NCBI GenBank assembly: GCA_944389505.1
Contig: CALXMP010000002.1
Coordinates: 124,001 to 188,000, forward strand
DNA from: an uncultured Spirochaetaceae bacterium
GTDB taxonomy: Bacteria; Spirochaetota; Spirochaetia; Sphaerochaetales; Sphaerochaetaceae
Reading direction: 5' to 3'
DNA length: 64,000 nt
Shown here: one piece after another, positions 17,964 through 27,068 of the stretch
Numbering within the stretch: the stretch's first letter is position 1
Layout: each line of letters opens with the position of its first letter
The notes under the pieces: model-generated
The model's database searches: none
The model's input: the letters and a program-made list of their open reading frames with translations, nothing else
What the model was told of the DNA's origin: nothing
Made by a program: the position numbers and the translations under genes

Positions 17964-19410
17964 GTGTAGCAGGATTAAGGGGAACATATTCCACCGTTTC
18001 CCTTCCGAGTTCCTCCTTGATGGTCATCTCGCTTCCCGTTATATTCCACCAGCCGCGCTTGTTCCATTCGAAGTCGAATGTCTGCTGGATATGGTACTCA
18101 TAGACATATCCTCCAGTCTCCTGTGTACTGTCAGCGGAATAGGGTGTATACCATGTAGCATCTGCTACGAACGTATCATCATCGAGCTGTGTTATGCTGT
18201 CGACGATAACTCCGTAGATTATCGCAGTCTCGGGGATGGCTGGCTTTCCAGCCTCTACCCATTCCTCTGCGTTTATCACGGGATTGAATCCCTCATAGGC
18301 AAGTCTTGCTCTCGATGTTACGAAGAGATTCGTAATCTCCATCTCCTGCGGAAGCCTGCAGCCCTTAACCGCATCTGTGAGCAGTTCAACATCGAGGATG
18401 TTCTGCGCATCATAGAGCGCCTCTATGACAGCTACCTGATCCTGTCCCGCTGTCACTGGCGGTTGCAGAAGGCGGTAGAGCCAGCTTCCGAAGAAGCTTA
18501 TCAGGGCGACACCTGCTATCGCTGAGATTATGATAATAGTTCCCTTTACACGCCAGAATGCATTGCGCTTTGCCTTCTTCTCCGCGTTCCCGATGAATGC
18601 TGCGTACTCCTGATTACCCTTCGCTGCTGCTATCGTGGCATCGCGCTCCGTGGTGCTTCTTGCAGGAAGATCCCATACAAGACCAGTTGTCTTATCCAGG
18701 AACCATGCAAGATTCTTTCCCCCTACGATGTTTCCCATGATATCCCTCATCTCCTTGACCTTCGCAGAGAGCACGAAGGAGATGAAGCCATCGGTCTTCT
18801 CATCGAGCGTGACGATGTATCTCAGCGGGACAGGGTGGTATCCAGAGCCGCGGATTGCGTCATCAGCATATGGAAGAAGTCCCGATGCAGCAAAGTACAG
18901 GAGCTCTGCCATCTCTGTTATGAGCCTGAACTGTATCTCCGCATTTCCCCTTATGATATCCGTCCTGTCCCTTGAATTCTCCTCCTCGCTCTGCGTGAGC
19001 GAGATGATGTCCCCTATGTCCGGAGGGAGGAGCAGGACCCTGCCATCTCTTACAAGCAGTATCCTGGAGAGTGGGAAGACTCCATTCGTCAGATCGAGGA
19101 ATGCAGGGGAGGACTCCATGAGTCCATGGGCTATCGTCCTGACGATATCGAGAGCCTTGTCCCTGAGCTCAGTAGAGAGCGCATCGATAGTGAGGATATC
19201 GAGGGAGTCGAAGTAGATGTACCTTGTGCCTTCTATCGAGCAGAAGCCCTCCCAGTACCATTCGCTCCGACTCGTTCCATCAAGGATGAAGCCATTATGC
19301 TTCTCTCCGGACATCAGATGCTTCGGTATCGATATATCATCATGTCCGACAGCGATTGCCGTCTTCTCTTTTCCTTCCCTTATTATTGTCCTGAGTTCCA
19401 TATCTACCAC
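17953..19410 (-). CDS. single-pass membrane protein of unknown function
   Basis: I do not recognise this 485-residue protein. Residues 1-290 look cytoplasmic: a divergent domain with RTIIREGKEKTAIAVGHDDI, FLDLTNGVFPLSRILLVRDGRVLLLPPDIGDII and FRLITEMAELLYFAASGLLP, a layout reminiscent of degenerate protein kinases. One transmembrane helix follows (about 292-315, IIIISAIAGVALISFFGSWLY). Residues 320-485 form a periplasmic domain that may be NTF2-like (YGVIVDSITQLDDDTFVADATWYTPY). A soluble sensor or pseudo-kinase linked to a periplasmic domain is one reading, not proven. It overlaps the Memo-like gene upstream by seven bases and shares its operon. Confidence 0.7.
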   Translation of the reverse strand: MVDMELRTIIREGKEKTAIAVGHDDISIPKHLMSGEKHNGFILDGTSRSEWYWEGFCSIEGTRYIYFDSLDILTIDALSTELRDKALDIVRTIAHGLMESSPAFLDLTNGVFPLSRILLVRDGRVLLLPPDIGDIISLTQSEEENSRDRTDIIRGNAEIQFRLITEMAELLYFAASGLLPYADDAIRGSGYHPVPLRYIVTLDEKTDGFISFVLSAKVKEMRDIMGNIVGGKNLAWFLDKTTGLVWDLPARSTTERDATIAAAKGNQEYAAFIGNAEKKAKRNAFWRVKGTIIIISAIAGVALISFFGSWLYRLLQPPVTAGQDQVAVIEALYDAQNILDVELLTDAVKGCRLPQEMEITNLFVTSRARLAYEGFNPVINAEEWVEAGKPAIPETAIIYGVIVDSITQLDDDTFVADATWYTPYSADSTQETGGYVYEYHIQQTFDFEWNKRGWWNITGSEMTIKEELGRETVEYVPLNPATPTL

Positions 19411-20123
19411 CTCAAAAGAGCAGCATGCCCTGCCTTCCTGTCATTACCAGCCTTGCCGATCAGCTCCCATTTCCCGGGAACTGCTCTGGAGACAGCTTCT
19501 ATGATAGGAGTGCCGCATGCGCTTATATGGCCCTTCCTGTATCCGTCAAGGAGAGGTTCACAGGATAAGAGTCTCTCTATCATCCGGTCCATCTCCGCCT
19601 CGGGATCCTCCGTAAGACCAGTCATATTCGATGATACGATGAAGACTGTGTTCCCATCATCAAGTGAATGCACAGTTTCTGTGAGTTTTCTCACTTCTCC
19701 AGCTGAAAGCGCTGATGAGAATATCGCTATGAGATGAGAAGAGGGGCAGTATGATGCTATGAGAGGGAAGAGAAGCTCCAGAGAGGCTTCCTCCTTCTCA
19801 TATGCATCTGCATGGGGCAATCCTGCCTCCTCAATCTCTATATCCCCTGTGATGAAGTGCTCAGTACGCCCAGCCGATGAAAACAGGAACGAGGGCCTGT
19901 CATTCTCAAGAGGGGACCTGTGGAGCGGGAGCAGGGCGGCTATACGTTTCCCATCGGGTATCATGGAGAAAGCCTTCCTGTACAGGTCGATGCATCTTCT
20001 GAGATCCATATGGGGCAGTATGAAGGCCTTCGGGCATCGCTCTGCACAGCCGTCTCTCTTTCCTGCAAGCTTCGAAAGCTCATCCTTATCAGATGGGTAG
20101 AATATTCCTGAGTGGTATATCAT
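19404..20123 (-). CDS. divergent Memo-like protein (AmmeMemoRadiSam protein B family)
   Basis: A 239-residue protein whose motif order follows the MEMO1 fold: an N-terminal SGIFYPSDKDEL, then LPHMD (H38), LPLH (H68), EEASLELLFPLIA (the EHSxExxLPF block), FIVSSNMTGL (the VVSSDxxH block) and ISACGTPIIEA (the ICGxxPI block, C203). Metal-binding H38, H68 and C203 positions are kept, but the Asp and His of the SSD block are replaced by Asn166 and Gly169, so activity may be lost or changed. AMMECR1 and radical SAM partners are absent here. Its start overlaps the RqcH stop as ATGA. Function unknown; family call by eye. Confidence 0.6.
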   Translation of the reverse strand: MIYHSGIFYPSDKDELSKLAGKRDGCAERCPKAFILPHMDLRRCIDLYRKAFSMIPDGKRIAALLPLHRSPLENDRPSFLFSSAGRTEHFITGDIEIEEAGLPHADAYEKEEASLELLFPLIASYCPSSHLIAIFSSALSAGEVRKLTETVHSLDDGNTVFIVSSNMTGLTEDPEAEMDRMIERLLSCEPLLDGYRKGHISACGTPIIEAVSRAVPGKWELIGKAGNDRKAGHAALLRW

Positions 20124-21505
20124 CCGAGGATCTCCTTCACACGCTTCTCATCAAGCACCGCATGGAGATTCCTCTCCTGCGTCGGGATGACAAGGCCTGT
20201 TTTTCCGTCCTTAGCGCGCCTGAGATATTTCACCTCCGTGTAGTACAGATCGGCCCTGCCGTTCTTCTTTGCCTTGGAGTAGTGTATTGCAAGCGATGCT
20301 GCATCTAGAAGGACCGGAAGCGGCACAGTCTTTCCCTTCTTTGCCTTTATGATCACGTACGCTCCTGCAAAGTCACGGGTATGCATCCATATGTCAGAGC
20401 CCCTTGTTTCCCTTCTGAGTATATGATCATTCTCCTTTGCAGTCCTTCCTATGATCATATCCCAGCCTGAGACAGTCACCCTGACACCGGGCTTTCCATC
20501 GCTGTCCTTTCCTCCATCCTTTGTCCTGGCATTCTCCTTCTCAAGCTTCTGGAGGCTTCCTTCGGCGATGAGCGCATCATAGTGCTTTCTTGTGCTCTCA
20601 ATCTCCTCTTCGGTCCTTTCAATCTCCTCCTTTGCCAGCTCGGATGTCCTTCTGTCCTTCCTGTAGCGCTGGTAGAGCTTTTCGAGATTCTCCTCAGGGG
20701 AGAGGGCAGGGTCGAGAGGAATCGTAATCCTCGAGCCATCAAAGCCATCGAGCGTGATGCTTTCCATTCCTTTCCTAGCGAGGTGTATGTATGAGGCAAG
20801 GGTATCTGCAGCAGTCTTCGAAGCTTCAAAGCCTGCAGTGGATGCATAGCGCTCCTTCTGCCTCCTGAGCCTGTCCTCCAGTGCATGCAGTTCCCTGTCG
20901 CGCTTCTCTGAAAGACGCTTTATCAGGGCTTCCTTCGAGCTTGTAGCTGCTTCCTCGCTTTCCATTCTGTCAATGAAGCTATTGAATGAGTCTCCTTCCC
21001 ATTCCCGCACCTCGAAGTGCTTATCGCCCTCGCTGGTGCGCTCCTCGATGATAAGCTTCTTTCCCTTTTCCTCGCCGCGCTGAGGCCTTCTGTACATCAG
21101 CTCGAGTATCGTATCATCCTCGCTAAGCACGATAGCGTTTGCGCCGATACCGGAGAAGAGCCTCACAAGGAGCTTGATCCTGTCCTCGCTGTTCTCCAGT
21201 GTCAGTATGAAGGCCCTGTCATAGGGAAGCTGATGGACGTTAGTTACTTTTCTACCTTCAATATGAGCCCTCAGGTACTGCGTGAAGCGCTGCATCGTTG
21301 CGGATTTCTTCCTCATCCTGTCGGTCCTCACAACGCGGGATGATGGGGTTGCGATCTCAAAGTACAGCAGCCATGCCTTCTCGCTTTTTGAGTACATGGA
21401 GAATGTGAAGCTGTGGATATCGTGCTCCGTTATCTTCTGTATATAGCTTCCCTCAAGCGGAAGTTCGGAAAGCAGGAGCTCAAGCTCCTTCCAGTTAAGA
21501 CTCAT
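20120..21505 (-). CDS. NFACT-family RqcH-like ribosome quality control protein
   Basis: Binds stalled 50S subunits and recruits tRNA-Ala to add C-terminal alanine tails. 461 residues. The N-terminal NFACT-N domain keeps the Asp-Arg pair (D96-R97 in LPYDRAFIL) needed for tailing in the characterised family. A long coiled coil spans about residues 190-340 with many Glu, Arg and Lys. The C-terminal NFACT-R domain has WDMIIGRTAKENDHIL, DIWMHTRDFAGAYVIIK and ADLYYTEVKYLRRAK. The HhH part seems short. It overlaps folC upstream by 11 bases and the Memo-like gene downstream by four, so the genes are one unit. Confidence 0.9.
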   Translation of the reverse strand: MSLNWKELELLLSELPLEGSYIQKITEHDIHSFTFSMYSKSEKAWLLYFEIATPSSRVVRTDRMRKKSATMQRFTQYLRAHIEGRKVTNVHQLPYDRAFILTLENSEDRIKLLVRLFSGIGANAIVLSEDDTILELMYRRPQRGEEKGKKLIIEERTSEGDKHFEVREWEGDSFNSFIDRMESEEAATSSKEALIKRLSEKRDRELHALEDRLRRQKERYASTAGFEASKTAADTLASYIHLARKGMESITLDGFDGSRITIPLDPALSPEENLEKLYQRYRKDRRTSELAKEEIERTEEEIESTRKHYDALIAEGSLQKLEKENARTKDGGKDSDGKPGVRVTVSGWDMIIGRTAKENDHILRRETRGSDIWMHTRDFAGAYVIIKAKKGKTVPLPVLLDAASLAIHYSKAKKNGRADLYYTEVKYLRRAKDGKTGLVIPTQERNLHAVLDEKRVKEILG

Positions 21506-22808
21506 GGGCCCTCCTGAGTTTCTCCATTTCGGGAGGAAGATAGAATGATCCCGTCACAAGGATATCCTTCCCGTTATCCAAAGCCCATTCCAGGGCCTCA
21601 TCAGGGTTGGGAATGAGCTCTATGTCCTTCTCCGGGAACAGTGCCTTCGCTATCCGGTATATCCCGTTTATATCGCTCTTCTTGAATGTTCCTGGCCGTG
21701 ATACCGCAATCCTACGGAAAGGAGGGAAGAGCTCCTTAGCCATATGCTCTATGTCTTTTCCTTCGATAGATGCGAATATAAGAGCAGAGGATGATGGATC
21801 ATCGGTGATTGCGAGAAATGCATCCTTCGCAGCTCTCACCGAGCTGACAGTATGCGCTCCATCAGCGATGACAGTATGACCGTCGATAGAGAGCTTCTCG
21901 AACCTTCCAGGAAGGACCGCTTCCTCCAAATGCCTTATGCCATCATCTGTGAGGATACCAAGCTTTTCTGCAATAAGCACGGCAAGCGCTGCGTTCTCTG
22001 CCATAGCCTCCGTCGTCATAGAGAGCATGAGGCTGTAATCCCTGTCATTCAATGAGAAGGAGACCTTTTCTCCCGTTTTCGTAGTCTCAGAGGAGAATGA
22101 CTTGATGCAGTCATCGAAGGTGAAGAACGTGGCATTGTTTTCCATTGCTTCCTTCCTGAATACATCCATCGCCTCTTTTCTCTGTCTGGATACGAACACA
22201 GGGACACCAGGCCTGATTATCTTTGCCTTCTCCAGTGCGATCTTCGCTATCGTGTCCCCAAGCACCTGGGTATGCTCAAGCTCTATCGGAGTGAGGATAA
22301 CAGCTTCAGGGGTTATCGTATTGGTTGCATCAAGACGGCCACCTAGACCTGTTTCGATAACAGCATCGGTGCATCCCGCTTCCCTGAAGAGCATATAGCC
22401 ATAAGCGGTATACATCTCGAAAGTCGTAGGCTTTTCCGATCCGAGACCCTCTGGCAGCGTGAACGATGATACGAGATCCAGAAGTTTTGATGCCGTCTCT
22501 GTATAGAGCTCATCGCTGAAGAAGCCTGATGGGAGCATGAAGCGCTCCCTGATGGTATACATGTGCGGCGATGTGTACAGCCCGCATCTCCTTCCAGCTC
22601 CCTCTAGAAGCGATGCAAGATACATCGATGTAGTGCCTTTTCCCTTTGATCCCGCCGTATGATACGTCTTATAGGATTCCTCCGGATGACCGATGAGATC
22701 AAGAAGCCTGACCATGCGTTCAAGCCTGTTATCCCTGATTCTAGCCTCCGGAAGGGAAGGGCAGAATGAATCGAAGACTGTTTCCAGCTGAGCAATATCC
22801 CTGACCAT
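21495..22808 (-). CDS. folC: folylpolyglutamate/dihydrofolate synthase FolC
   Basis: Mur-ligase-fold enzyme that adds glutamate to folates (and may make dihydrofolate). P-loop TAGSKGKGTTS at about residue 51, SPHMYTIRERF for folate binding, AVIETGLGGRLDATN, ILTPIELEHTQVLGDTIAKIALEKAKI with the carbamylated-lysine region, and VIADGAHTVSS. ATG 22808 gives 437 residues and the usual distance to the P-loop. It also has TACACT seven bases upstream with ATGACG 17 bases further, a leaderless-type promoter; longer starts at 22844 and 22877 are possible but lack an SD. First gene of the folC-rqcH-memo-membrane protein unit. Confidence 0.92.
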   Translation of the reverse strand: MVRDIAQLETVFDSFCPSLPEARIRDNRLERMVRLLDLIGHPEESYKTYHTAGSKGKGTTSMYLASLLEGAGRRCGLYTSPHMYTIRERFMLPSGFFSDELYTETASKLLDLVSSFTLPEGLGSEKPTTFEMYTAYGYMLFREAGCTDAVIETGLGGRLDATNTITPEAVILTPIELEHTQVLGDTIAKIALEKAKIIRPGVPVFVSRQRKEAMDVFRKEAMENNATFFTFDDCIKSFSSETTKTGEKVSFSLNDRDYSLMLSMTTEAMAENAALAVLIAEKLGILTDDGIRHLEEAVLPGRFEKLSIDGHTVIADGAHTVSSVRAAKDAFLAITDDPSSSALIFASIEGKDIEHMAKELFPPFRRIAVSRPGTFKKSDINGIYRIAKALFPEKDIELIPNPDEALEWALDNGKDILVTGSFYLPPEMEKLRRAHES

Positions 22809-22815
22809 AGCGGTA

Positions 22816-22844
22816 AGTGTACTCCAATATGCTTTTTTCGTCAT
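22816..22844 (-). promoter_or_regulatory. candidate leaderless promoter of folC
   Basis: On the minus strand ATGACG, 17 bases, TACACT (22821-22816), seven bases, ATG 22808. It would make the shorter start the true one. Confidence 0.35.
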
Positions 22845-22929
22845 TGCATCCCAGCTGCTCTGCCGATAATATGCCAATTAAGCTGAAAATCAGATGTAAT
22901 TATTTATGATATAAAATATTACAGCCAAG

Positions 22930-22974
22930 TGTTAGGAAAATGTTAAATATTGATTCTTAACATGGATTTAACAT
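22930..22974. promoter_or_regulatory. double Pho-box operator of the pst regulon
   Basis: TTAACAT occurs at 22957-22963 and again at 22968-22974, exactly 11 bases apart. On the other strand TTAACA (22946-22941) and CTAACA (22935-22930) are also 11 apart. This is the direct-repeat layout of PhoP/PhoB boxes, in two opposed pairs. The right pair ends ten bases before TATCAT (22984-22989), a likely -10, so activation from the -35 region is expected. The response regulator that would bind is encoded at the end of the same operon. Confidence 0.7.
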
Positions 22975-23060
22975 AAACAGCCTTATCATTTAATGCGTGG
23001 GCGATAGCATCGCTTCTGTAATCGAACAGGGCATACCCTGAATTACAGGAGAAAATGAAA

Positions 23061-23870
23061 ATGAAGAAGTTTATTGCTATCATGCTCGTGGCTCTCGCAG
23101 CCGTCTCAGCATTCGCAAGTGGCTCATCAGAGCAGTCCGCTACAGTCGCTACAGATGGATCTACATCGATGGAGAAGGTCATCCTCTCCCTTGCTGAGCA
23201 GTATATGATCGACAACCCCGGCGTGAATGTTACATACAATCCTACTGGAAGCGGTACCGGCATCACAGCAGCTCTCGAGGGCAGGTGCGATATCGGTCTT
23301 TCTTCCCGCGCTCTCAAGGACAGCGAGATTGAGTCCGGTCTCAAGCAGACAATCGTTGCCCTTGATGGAATCGCAATCATCGTGAATGCAGATAATCCTG
23401 TCTCCGATCTCTCGATCGATCAGATTGCAGGTCTCTTCAATGGATCGATAAAGAACTGGAACGAGGTCGGCGGTGCAGATGCTCCTGTAGTTGCTATCGG
23501 TCGTGAGGCTGGTTCAGGCACAAGGGATGGATTCGAGTCCATCACAGGAACAGAGGATGCATGCGTATACAGCCAGGAGCTCACATCGACAGGAGCTGTC
23601 ATCACAGCTGTCTCCCAGAACCCTGGTGCTATCGGCTACGCATCCCTTGCCAGCAACCTTGATCAGGTCAAGACTCTCACAGTCGAGGGTGTCCAGCCTA
23701 CAGAGGATACAGTCAAGAGCGGCGAGTACAAGATCCAGAGACCATTCGTCTTCGCTACAAAGGCTGACGCTCCGCTCTCAGACGCAGCACAGAAGTTCTT
23801 CGACTACTGCGTAAGCGCTGATGCAGCTTCCATCATCGCAGGAGCTGGTGCTGTTCCTACAGCAGAGTGA
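23061..23870 (+). CDS. pstS: phosphate ABC transporter binding protein PstS
   Basis: Periplasmic phosphate-binding protein, 269 residues. Signal peptide ends AVSAFASGSSE; no lipobox cysteine, so it is predicted to be released into the periplasm by signal peptidase I. TDGSTSMEKV, NPTGSGTGITAALEGRCDIGLSSR and REAGSGTRDGFESI supply the phosphate-binding loops. ATG 23061 is preferred to the in-frame ATG 23055 because AGGAG is nine bases away rather than three. First gene of the phosphate operon, behind the Pho boxes. Confidence 0.96.
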   Translation: MKKFIAIMLVALAAVSAFASGSSEQSATVATDGSTSMEKVILSLAEQYMIDNPGVNVTYNPTGSGTGITAALEGRCDIGLSSRALKDSEIESGLKQTIVALDGIAIIVNADNPVSDLSIDQIAGLFNGSIKNWNEVGGADAPVVAIGREAGSGTRDGFESITGTEDACVYSQELTSTGAVITAVSQNPGAIGYASLASNLDQVKTLTVEGVQPTEDTVKSGEYKIQRPFVFATKADAPLSDAAQKFFDYCVSADAASIIAGAGAVPTAE

Positions 23871-23889
23871 TTAAAGAGGGAACCGGGAA

Positions 23890-24795
23890 ATGAATCTAAG
23901 ACAGTTCCTTGCCGAGAAAGGTTATAAAGATAACCCGAGAAGGCTGGCTGAGGATCTTATCCACCTTGTTTTCCTGGTTCTCGGTCTCGTTGCAGTCGGC
24001 TCGGTCCTGGTCATCACAATCTACCTTGTGGTGTCGGGACTGCCGGCCATAATAAAGATAGGCCCGGTCGAGTTCCTCTTCGGAACGCGCTGGGCTTCTA
24101 CTGCGGCTGAGCCCGAGTTCGGGATACTGCCTTTTATTCTTACGAGCATCTATGGTACCGCAGGCGCAATCATCATAGGAGTTCCTATAGGTTTCTTCGC
24201 TGCTGTATATCTTGCGAAGATTGCACCGAAGAAGGTGCGCGATGCGATGGAGCTCTGCATAGGTGTCCTGGCTGGCATTCCATCGGTTGTATACGGTCTT
24301 GTCGGCATGACGATACTTGTGCCAGGGATTAGAATCCTCTTCGGAGTCCCTGATGGTGCTACGCTCCTTGCCGCTATAGTGGTCCTTGCAGTCATGATCC
24401 TTCCATCTGTCATCAATGTCTCGCTCACAGCGCTCCAGGCTGTTCCGAGGGAGTATGAGGAAGCATCCCTTGCCCTTGGAGCTACAAGCACGGAGACATA
24501 CTTCCGTGTTACCGTCCCAGCAGCGAAGAGCGGTATATTCACAGCTATCGTGCTCGGCATCGGAAGGGCAATAGGGGAAGCAATGGCTATCATGATGGTT
24601 GCTGGAAATGTTGCGAACATGCCATCGATCTTCCGCTCGGTAAGATTCCTCACAACGGCAGTCGCATCGGAGATGTCCTATTCATCGGGACTGCAGAGGG
24701 AAGCGCTCTTCTCGATAGCGCTCGTGCTCTTCCTCTTCATCATGCTTATCAACGCTGTACTCAATATGCTTAAAACAGGGGGGAAGAACAAATGA
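23890..24795 (+). CDS. pstC: phosphate ABC transporter permease PstC
   Basis: Inner-membrane permease, 301 residues, six predicted helices. The first helix is about residues 24-50; FGILPFILTSIYGTAGAIIIGVPIGFFAAVYLAKIAPKK opens the transport domain, and the EAA loop EYEEASLALGATSTETYFRVTVPAAKSGI docks on PstB. GRAIGEAMAIMMVAGN marks PstC. Its stop overlaps the pstA start as ATGA. Confidence 0.96.
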   Translation: MNLRQFLAEKGYKDNPRRLAEDLIHLVFLVLGLVAVGSVLVITIYLVVSGLPAIIKIGPVEFLFGTRWASTAAEPEFGILPFILTSIYGTAGAIIIGVPIGFFAAVYLAKIAPKKVRDAMELCIGVLAGIPSVVYGLVGMTILVPGIRILFGVPDGATLLAAIVVLAVMILPSVINVSLTALQAVPREYEEASLALGATSTETYFRVTVPAAKSGIFTAIVLGIGRAIGEAMAIMMVAGNVANMPSIFRSVRFLTTAVASEMSYSSGLQREALFSIALVLFLFIMLINAVLNMLKTGGKNK

Positions 24796-25652
24796 TAGAG
24801 AGAATATCCGGAAAGAGACGTGCCTGGTGCGGCATGATGAGGGCTTTCTGCTATGTATCAGTGGGTATCGTTACAATCCTTACAGCCTTCATGATACTCT
24901 ACGTCCTTTCCCGCGGACTTCCGCATATAACAGGGCAGCTCCTCTTTACCGTTCCCAGCATGCTCAGGAATACAATCGGTATTCTTCCAGACATACTGAA
25001 TACGATCTATATCGTCATCGCAGCTCTTGTGATTGTGCTCCCGATAGGCGTAGGTGCTGCTATATACCTCAATGAATATGCGACGAACAGGAAGGTCGTC
25101 GAGGCAATAGAGTTCGCTGCAGAGACGCTTTCAGGCATTCCCTCGATCATCTATGGTCTTGTCGGCATGCTTGTCTTCTGCCAGTTCTGCGGTCTTGGCA
25201 CATCGCTTCTCGCAGGAGCCCTGACGCTTGTGATCATGAATCTTCCAACAATCATGAGGACAACACAGGAAAGCCTGAAGACCGTTCCTGAAAGCTACCG
25301 CGAAGGTGCTTTCGCACTCGGGGCGGGAAAGTGGAGGGTAATACGCACCGTTGTCCTTCCAACGTGCATAAACGGAATCATAACAGGGTGCATACTCGCA
25401 ATCGGAAGGATCCTCAGTGAATCGGCGGCTCTGCTCTTCACTGCGGGATTCGCCCACAACCTCAATGGTTTCATCAAAGGACTTTCCAGCGCAGGAGCGA
25501 CGCTCACAGTCGCGCTCTATGTCTACGCGAGCGAGAGAGGGGAGTTCGATATCGCATTCGCAATCGCTGCGATACTCATGATCCTCACAGTCATCATAAA
25601 TCTTCTTACATCGTATATGGGAAGGCTTATGAAAAGGAGAAATGGACAGTGA
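24792..25652 (+). CDS. pstA: phosphate ABC transporter permease PstA
   Basis: Second permease, 286 residues. A first helix at about 15-42, then [35 protein letters not shown], the EAA loop [29 protein letters not shown] and [15 protein letters not shown], which is the PstA counterpart of the PstC ESA motif. Overlaps pstC by four bases and pstB by four. Confidence 0.96.
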   Translation: MIERISGKRRAWCGMMRAFCYVSVGIVTILTAFMILYVLSRGLPHITGQLLFTVPSMLRNTIGILPDILNTIYIVIAALVIVLPIGVGAAIYLNEYATNRKVVEAIEFAAETLSGIPSIIYGLVGMLVFCQFCGLGTSLLAGALTLVIMNLPTIMRTTQESLKTVPESYREGAFALGAGKWRVIRTVVLPTCINGIITGCILAIGRILSESAALLFTAGFAHNLNGFIKGLSSAGATLTVALYVYASERGEFDIAFAIAAILMILTVIINLLTSYMGRLMKRRNGQ

Positions 25653-26401
25653 ATATAATCGAGACCAGGGATCTGGACCTGTGGTATGGTTCAATGCAGG
25701 CCCTGAAGAAGATAAACCTCGCAATCGAGGAGAAGAACATCACAGCCCTCATCGGTCCATCGGGATGCGGCAAATCGACATTCCTCAGGACACTGAACAG
25801 GATGAATGACCTTGTCCCCGGTGTGAGGATCGAGGGAAAGGTCCTCTACAATGGCGAGGATATCTTCTCTCCGAAGGTCGACGTCAATGGCCTTAGGTAT
25901 GAGGTTGGGATGGTCTTCCAGAAGCCCAATCCATTCATGATGAGCATCTATGACAACATCGCATACGGGCCTAGGACCCATGGCATAAAGAGCAAGGTGA
26001 AGCTCGATGAGATCGTCGAGAAGGCGCTTATCGATGCATCGCTCTTTGATGAGGTCAAGGATAGGCTCAGAAAGAGCGCTCTCGGACTGTCCGGCGGACA
26101 GCAGCAGAGGCTCTGCATAGCCCGTGCGCTTGCTGTTGAGCCCAAGGTTCTCCTGATGGATGAGCCGACATCAGCACTCGATCCAATATCCACAGCGAAG
26201 ATCGAGGAGCTGGCTATGGGGCTTGCTGACAGATATACTATAATCATCGTGACGCACAATATGCAGCAGGCACTCCGTATAGCACATAAGACGGCATTCT
26301 TCCTTCTGGGAGAGGTCATCGAATATGATGATACGGAGAAGATCTTCTCCAATCCGTCCAACCCGAAGACGGAGGAGTACGTTACAGGAAGGTTTGGCTG
26401 A
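25649..26401 (+). CDS. pstB: phosphate ABC transporter ATPase PstB
   Basis: ATPase of phosphate import, 250 residues. Walker [10 protein letters not shown] (about 33-41), Q-loop FQKPNPF, signature [16 protein letters not shown], Walker [13 protein letters not shown] and switch VTHNMQQA. It starts at GTG 25649, overlapping the pstA stop, with AAAGGAG a few bases upstream. The C-terminus YVTGRFG is the typical PstB end. Confidence 0.97.
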   Translation: MNIIETRDLDLWYGSMQALKKINLAIEEKNITALIGPSGCGKSTFLRTLNRMNDLVPGVRIEGKVLYNGEDIFSPKVDVNGLRYEVGMVFQKPNPFMMSIYDNIAYGPRTHGIKSKVKLDEIVEKALIDASLFDEVKDRLRKSALGLSGGQQQRLCIARALAVEPKVLLMDEPTSALDPISTAKIEELAMGLADRYTIIIVTHNMQQALRIAHKTAFFLLGEVIEYDDTEKIFSNPSNPKTEEYVTGRFG

Positions 26402-26402
26402 T

Positions 26403-27068
26403 ATGAGGACAAGATTCGATGCGGAGCTTGAGTCGCTCTATGTTGATATGATAAAGATGGGCGCCCTCTCGGAGGATGCGCTTTCAAAGCTTGCAGCTGC
26501 GCTTGGGTCGGATGACCGTTCGATGCTCGGTGCTGTTGCCGAGGTCTCAAGGCAGATAGATGAGAAGGAGAGGGAGATCGAGGCGCTCTGCCTGCGTCTG
26601 CTTCTCCGCCGCCAGCCTGTCGCAAAGGATCTCAGGACGATATCATCTGCGATGAAGATGGTCGGTGATATCGAGAGAATAGGGGATAATGCCGCTGATA
26701 TCGCGGAGATCATCCCGTTCCTTTCCGTCTCGGAGCTTCCAAAGGCGATAGGTCTCGATTCCATGATCGTATCCGTGACAGGGATGGTGACCGATGCAAT
26801 CGATGCATTCGTGCACTATGATGCGGCGAAGGCCCTTGCTGTCGTCGGCTCTGACGATATCGTGGACAATGCCTTCGACAGGGCGAAGAGCGCTATTACC
26901 GACATGATCAGGAATGGCGATAAGAATGCCGCCGAGGCTCCTGATCTTCTCATGATAGCGAAGTACCTCGAGAGAATGGGCGACCATGCAGCATCTCTTG
27001 CGCGCTGGGTGCTTACGGCTCTCGATGCGACTGGTGACTGGATCAACAATCCGGCAAAGGTTGAGTAG
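26403..27068 (+). CDS. phoU: phosphate signalling protein PhoU
   Basis: Two three-helix bundles, 221 residues, linking the Pst transporter to the PhoR kinase so that the regulon is silent when phosphate is plentiful. The metal-binding E/DxxxD patterns appear twice: DLRTISSAMKMVGDIERIGDNAADIAE and DLLMIAKYLERMGDHAASLARWV. ATG 26403 lies one base after the pstB stop; a longer frame reading into pstB is rejected. The next gene follows directly. Confidence 0.95.
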   Translation: MRTRFDAELESLYVDMIKMGALSEDALSKLAAALGSDDRSMLGAVAEVSRQIDEKEREIEALCLRLLLRRQPVAKDLRTISSAMKMVGDIERIGDNAADIAEIIPFLSVSELPKAIGLDSMIVSVTGMVTDAIDAFVHYDAAKALAVVGSDDIVDNAFDRAKSAITDMIRNGDKNAAEAPDLLMIAKYLERMGDHAASLARWVLTALDATGDWINNPAKVE

